This document shows, in pieces, positions 41,129 to 43,802 of a stretch of DNA of 43,802 nucleotides. Source of the stretch: Planctomycetota bacterium (GTDB taxonomy: Bacteria; Planctomycetota; Planctomycetia; Pirellulales; Pirellulaceae); contig JAPLNL010000090.1 of NCBI GenBank assembly GCA_026692905.1, positions 1 to 43,802 of the forward strand. Reading direction: 5' to 3'. Under the pieces are notes generated by a model. That model did not search any database, was not told the DNA's origin, and saw only the letters and a program-made list of their open reading frames with translations. Within the stretch, counting starts at the first letter, position 1. Each line of letters opens with the position of its first letter. The translations under genes and the position numbers were made by a program.

Positions 41129-42409
41129 ATGAAACACCTGATTGTATTTTTAATGACTGTCGTAGCCTCCTCTTTGCCGGTGCCTTGCTTGGCGCAATCG
41201 AGTTGGCTCGATTTTTCGAGCGCCATTCCGCGAGTGTTGAATGGTGACCCAAGCTTGAACACGCAGGTTCCAGGCTTCCCGTCAACGTCCGGCTTTCCTA
41301 GCACCACGGGCGCTCCTGCGAGCGGCGCTCCGATCACGCGCTCCTACGACCCGTCTCTCCCAGGAGCTTCCTATGGTTCGAGTGGGTTCGGAAATTCCGC
41401 CTCGATGTATGCCCCTGCTCGAAAGGACTGGAAGCTTGGCGTTTACGTTCAGAACACAGACGCTGGTGCAGTCATCACGCAAATCGCGCCGGGAAGCGCC
41501 GCCCAAGCAGCGGGATTGCAACCAAACGATATTATTGTTGCGGTGAGTGGGGCACGCCTTGGGAACTTCGATAATCGAATCATCGAAATAGCGGACGAAA
41601 TTCGCAAAAGCACCGATGCTTACGGTCGTGTATCGTTGCTCGTTTTCAATTCTCGCCTTCGATCGCTCGCGGCATTAGCTGTGTCGATGAATTCAACCTC
41701 AAGTACCTTAACCGGTGTTGTAGCGACTCGCGACCGGGTTTCCCTACCACCCGGTTCCATTCTTAACGTTGAACTAAAAAATGTGTCTAAGCCATATTAC
41801 GTGATTGCCGGTGGGAAAGCTTCCTCGAGAGCAGAAGGCAATGGGCCCTTTGGCTTCGAAATCAACTTCGACCCACGTTACATTGAACCTAGAGACCAGT
41901 ATCAATTAACCGCATCGATCTCAGTGGGCAATCAAATTATGTATGTACTGCCACAGCCGATCCGTGTGGATGTGAACAATCTAGGACCGGCATTGAGTCT
42001 TGTTTTGGAACAAGCCTCAGGCGGCCTAGCTTTTTCCAATCCAAACAATTCGGCGGGCAATCCAGTTAACGTCGTCAATGTCGGTTATCCCGCTTCATTT
42101 GGGCCGGCCCAATTAAATGAACTTTTTATGCAGGTGCTGAATCGCCCACCAAGCCAGCGAGAGGTTGTCGCATGGCAGGAATACCTTAGCCAGGGGAACT
42201 CGCCCAATGACCTGAAGGTGAAATTGATCTCGAGCTCGCAGTTTCGCGAACGATTTGGATACAACGATGCAGCCTATATTGACCGTATGATTCAGTTGCT
42301 CAAGAATCGGCCGTCCAATCAACAAGAAGTTGCTTATTGGATAACCCGATTGCAACAGACGGGATCGGCCGAGCAAGTTGCGAACGAGATTCTACTGAAA
42401 AATCCTTAG
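41129..42409 (+). CDS. Secreted PDZ / YbaY-like / DUF4214-like protein
   Basis: A 426-aa exported protein with signal peptide MKHLIVFLMTVVASSLPVPC and a likely cleavage at LAQ-SS. A disordered Ser/Pro/Gly stretch (about 30-90) leads to a PDZ domain at about 95-190 (LGVYVQNTDAGAVITQIAPG, AAQAAGLQPNDIIVAVSG). Next comes a beta domain like YbaY/type III secretion chaperone-like lipoproteins (SLPPGSILNVELKNVS, GPFGFEINFDPRYIEPRDQY, about 205-285). The end (about 325-426) has two helical repeats like DUF4214 (LFMQVLNRPPSQREVVAWQE, LLKNRPSNQQEVAYWITRLQ). No protease domain is present, so the PDZ probably binds peptide tails. The combination is unusual. It is likely cotranscribed with the PstS-like gene. 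Confidence 0.83.
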   Translation: MKHLIVFLMTVVASSLPVPCLAQSSWLDFSSAIPRVLNGDPSLNTQVPGFPSTSGFPSTTGAPASGAPITRSYDPSLPGASYGSSGFGNSASMYAPARKDWKLGVYVQNTDAGAVITQIAPGSAAQAAGLQPNDIIVAVSGARLGNFDNRIIEIADEIRKSTDAYGRVSLLVFNSRLRSLAALAVSMNSTSSTLTGVVATRDRVSLPPGSILNVELKNVSKPYYVIAGGKASSRAEGNGPFGFEINFDPRYIEPRDQYQLTASISVGNQIMYVLPQPIRVDVNNLGPALSLVLEQASGGLAFSNPNNSAGNPVNVVNVGYPASFGPAQLNELFMQVLNRPPSQREVVAWQEYLSQGNSPNDLKVKLISSSQFRERFGYNDAAYIDRMIQLLKNRPSNQQEVAYWITRLQQTGSAEQVANEILLKNP

Positions 42410-42477
42410 AGGCGGAACGACCGGGAGAATGCTTGTGTTATGGGTAATCGGTAGTGACTAGGAAGTGTTTTCGAATT

Positions 42478-42549
42478 GCGTTGAGTACTCTGCTAATGAT
42501 TTGAGCTTTCGTTTTCGATAACAAAAGTATCATTAGTCGAACTCAACGC
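42478..42549. repeat. Long imperfect inverted repeat after the PDZ gene
   Basis: Outer arms GCGTTGAGT/ACTCAACGC and inner arms CTAATGAT/ATCATTAG pair across a 72-base span. No U-tract follows. It is a candidate structured 3' UTR, operator or small RNA between the PDZ gene and the next one. Confidence 0.7.
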
Positions 42550-42637
42550 ATTCAAGGAATTGTGGCGTCTGTTCGGCACCCACCTTTCCAAAATAAATAC
42601 ATCCAAACAGTTGTTTGGTTCGCCGATGGCCACGGAA

Positions 42638-42675
42638 GGCTGATTCAGCCACGGCGCTGAGTCAGTCTTTTTGCA
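42638..42675 (+). terminator. Hairpin with T-run upstream of the last gene
   Basis: GCTGATTCAGC and GCTGAGTCAGT can pair imperfectly around CACGGC and are followed by CTTTTTG. GGCTGATTCAGCC is itself palindromic. It may be a terminator of upstream transcription or an attenuator for the gene at 42712. The rest of 42410-42711 shows nothing else recognisable. Confidence 0.45.
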
Positions 42676-42711
42676 TTGGCGGCTGACCAACGAAATCAAA
42701 AGGTTTCTACG

Positions 42712-43802
42712 ATGCGTTGCCTACCAATACGTTCCGTTTTCCGCGCCGCTCTGTTGGCCGGACTCATTGGATCTAGTCAATTCGCGACCGCTTCCGCGTC
42801 GTGGAAGGATTGCATGCCTCCTCGGAATGGATCCTGTTTCATCCACGATCTGCATTGGGAACGGTTCCAACCACAGCCGACCAATGCAGTTTCTTTAGGT
42901 AATTCTCCATTGCAGCTCGACGAATCAAATCCCGATGGAACAGACCTCGACCTGAGAACCTGCCTCGCTGCAGCCAAGCGGTTTGAACTTAAGCAACAAG
43001 TCGAAGCAATTCAATGTGCGATCGAATCCAACGTCGCGGAAGTTCCAAATTTCTCGAAACAGCTTGCTTCGTCGTTCGCCCGATCCAAAAAGATATTCTA
43101 CACGTTGATAGAGAATCAGAATTTAAAGCTGGCAAAGTCTGTCGTTTCGGCTGAGACATTGCCCGTTGTTGCAGTGCTTCCCCTAGAAGAGCGTGCGTAT
43201 GATTGCGATTGGAATTGCGGTGACTGGTGTCAAAGTTACTCTCCGCCATTGACCGTCTCCCTACCGAGCCGCGACGGCGCGAATCTTTTCATCTACACAT
43301 TTGAGAACTCGACGACCACCGTAATTGAGTCGAGTTACCCTGACACTGTCACTGCGCAAACCGGGATTTCCCAGACCATTGACTCCTGTTCAGTCGCATA
43401 CTCGGAGTACATCGGCGACAATTTACTGACGGAAGCCGAGATTAGCCAATGGAATACAGCAGTCGACGCGGAATTATCGCATTCTTGGCAGTTAGACGCA
43501 GCTCCCGTTCTTCCAGAAGCACAGTCGATTGAAATTGCTAACCATTCCTCGTCGAATTTCGAAAAGAACTCCGTTTGCTGCCCAGTTCATCCTACCGAAG
43601 AGGCCGTTGCCAAGGTCGCAAATGTAACTGCGGCGAATGTGGCTGGAGTCGACGTTGCTAGTGTCGACGTTGCTGGTGTCGACGTTGCTGGTGTCGACGT
43701 TGCTAGTGTCGACGTTGCTAGTGTCGACGTTGCTAGTGTCGACGTTGCTGGTGTCGACGTTGCTGGTGTCGACGTTGCTGGTGTCGACGTTGCTGGTGTC
43801 GA
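42712..43802 (+). CDS. Secreted hypothetical protein with VDVAG repeats, truncated by the window edge
   Basis: An open frame starts at ATG 42712 and runs without a stop to the right edge (at least 363 codons). The N-terminus MRCLPIRSVFRAALLAGLIG with SSQFATASA is a signal peptide. The body is moderately polar with scattered Cys, including the paired motif YDCDWNCGDWC near residue 163 and SVCC near 287. I do not recognise a domain. From about residue 313 the sequence becomes VDVAG or VDVAS repeats encoded by a 15-bp tandem array. No strong Shine-Dalgarno precedes the ATG. Codon use and composition before the repeat look like the neighbouring genes. The true C-terminus is outside the window. 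Confidence 0.7.
   Translation, partial: MRCLPIRSVFRAALLAGLIGSSQFATASASWKDCMPPRNGSCFIHDLHWERFQPQPTNAVSLGNSPLQLDESNPDGTDLDLRTCLAAAKRFELKQQVEAIQCAIESNVAEVPNFSKQLASSFARSKKIFYTLIENQNLKLAKSVVSAETLPVVAVLPLEERAYDCDWNCGDWCQSYSPPLTVSLPSRDGANLFIYTFENSTTTVIESSYPDTVTAQTGISQTIDSCSVAYSEYIGDNLLTEAEISQWNTAVDAELSHSWQLDAAPVLPEAQSIEIANHSSSNFEKNSVCCPVHPTEEAVAKVANVTAANVAGVDVASVDVAGVDVAGVDVASVDVASVDVASVDVAGVDVAGVDVAGVDVAGV
43648..43802 (+). repeat. 15-bp tandem array GTCGACGTTGCTGGT/AGT
   Basis: At least ten consecutive 15-base units with only a G/A change at position 13 encode VDVAG/VDVAS. The array continues to the last base of the window, so its full length is unknown. Confidence 0.95.

Noticed and set aside
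43648-43802. Short regular repeats considered as CRISPR
   Set aside because: Units are contiguous with no unique spacers and stay in a coding frame. The other coding repeats are rejected for the same reason.
1-43802. tRNA, rRNA, transposase, toxin-antitoxin, CRISPR-Cas or phage defence genes
   Set aside because: Looked for by eye on both strands and not found. A tRNAscan or HMM run would be needed to exclude divergent cases.

Overview
The window looks like chromosomal DNA of a planctomycete, most likely a Pirellulaceae-type member. The strongest evidence is a cytochrome-c-like PSCyt1 / DUF1549 / DUF1553 protein followed directly by a DUF1501 protein, a pair that is abundant mainly in Planctomycetes. 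Large secreted Gly/Ser/Met-rich proteins, hairpin-type intergenic repeats and mixed-strand short operons agree with this. I saw no tRNA, rRNA, CRISPR array, transposase or phage gene. Both edges of the window lie inside repeats: a hairpin repeat on the left and a 15-bp tandem repeat on the right.

Layout. 1-346: hairpin repeats. 347-2654 (-): secreted CocE-type S15 hydrolase and a small anchored protein. 2788-5771 (+): acyl-ACP synthetase plus LplT-like transporter, a phospholipid-repair pair with no PlsC domain. 5893-12499 (+): Gly-rich putative lipoprotein, PSCyt1/DUF1549/golvesin-like/DUF1553 protein and DUF1501 protein. 12632-16096 (+): RlmI-type methyltransferase and UvrB. 16141-19645 (-): TatC, gamma-glutamyltransferase with a Tat-like signal, and a GNAT acetyltransferase. 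19781-23053 (+): tightly packed manA, a hypothetical gene, a nucleotide-sugar epimerase and pdxJ. 23054-23384: hairpin and inverted repeats. 23385-25415 (-): secreted TPR protein.

25823-32509 (+) is the most distinctive block. A PilM-like ATPase is fused to a membrane-anchored C-terminal region, and two further single-pass proteins follow. All three carry long Gly/Ser/Met-rich segments, and a clear terminator closes the unit. It resembles the PilM-N-O (or GspL-M) inner-membrane platform of type IV pilus and type II secretion machines, but in unusual form. 32764-36123 (+): transglutaminase/DUF2126 protein. 36124-36529: gene-free stretch ending in a terminator that suits minus-strand transcription, with a possible small RNA or 21-aa ORF. 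36530-38833 (-): membrane protein with a degenerate GGDEF-like domain and nine copies of a short DDIAALF-type motif. 39091-42409: BON protein (+), dihydrofolate reductase (-), PstS-like binding protein (+) and a PDZ/YbaY/DUF4214-like secreted protein (+). 42712 to the right edge (+): an open reading frame with no stop in the window, ending in VDVAG/VDVAS repeats.

Common themes are export and the envelope (Tat translocase and two probable Tat substrates, many signal peptides, a pilus-like platform, lipid remodelling) and low-complexity repeat expansion inside coding regions. Functions below come from motif recognition by eye. No database search was possible.
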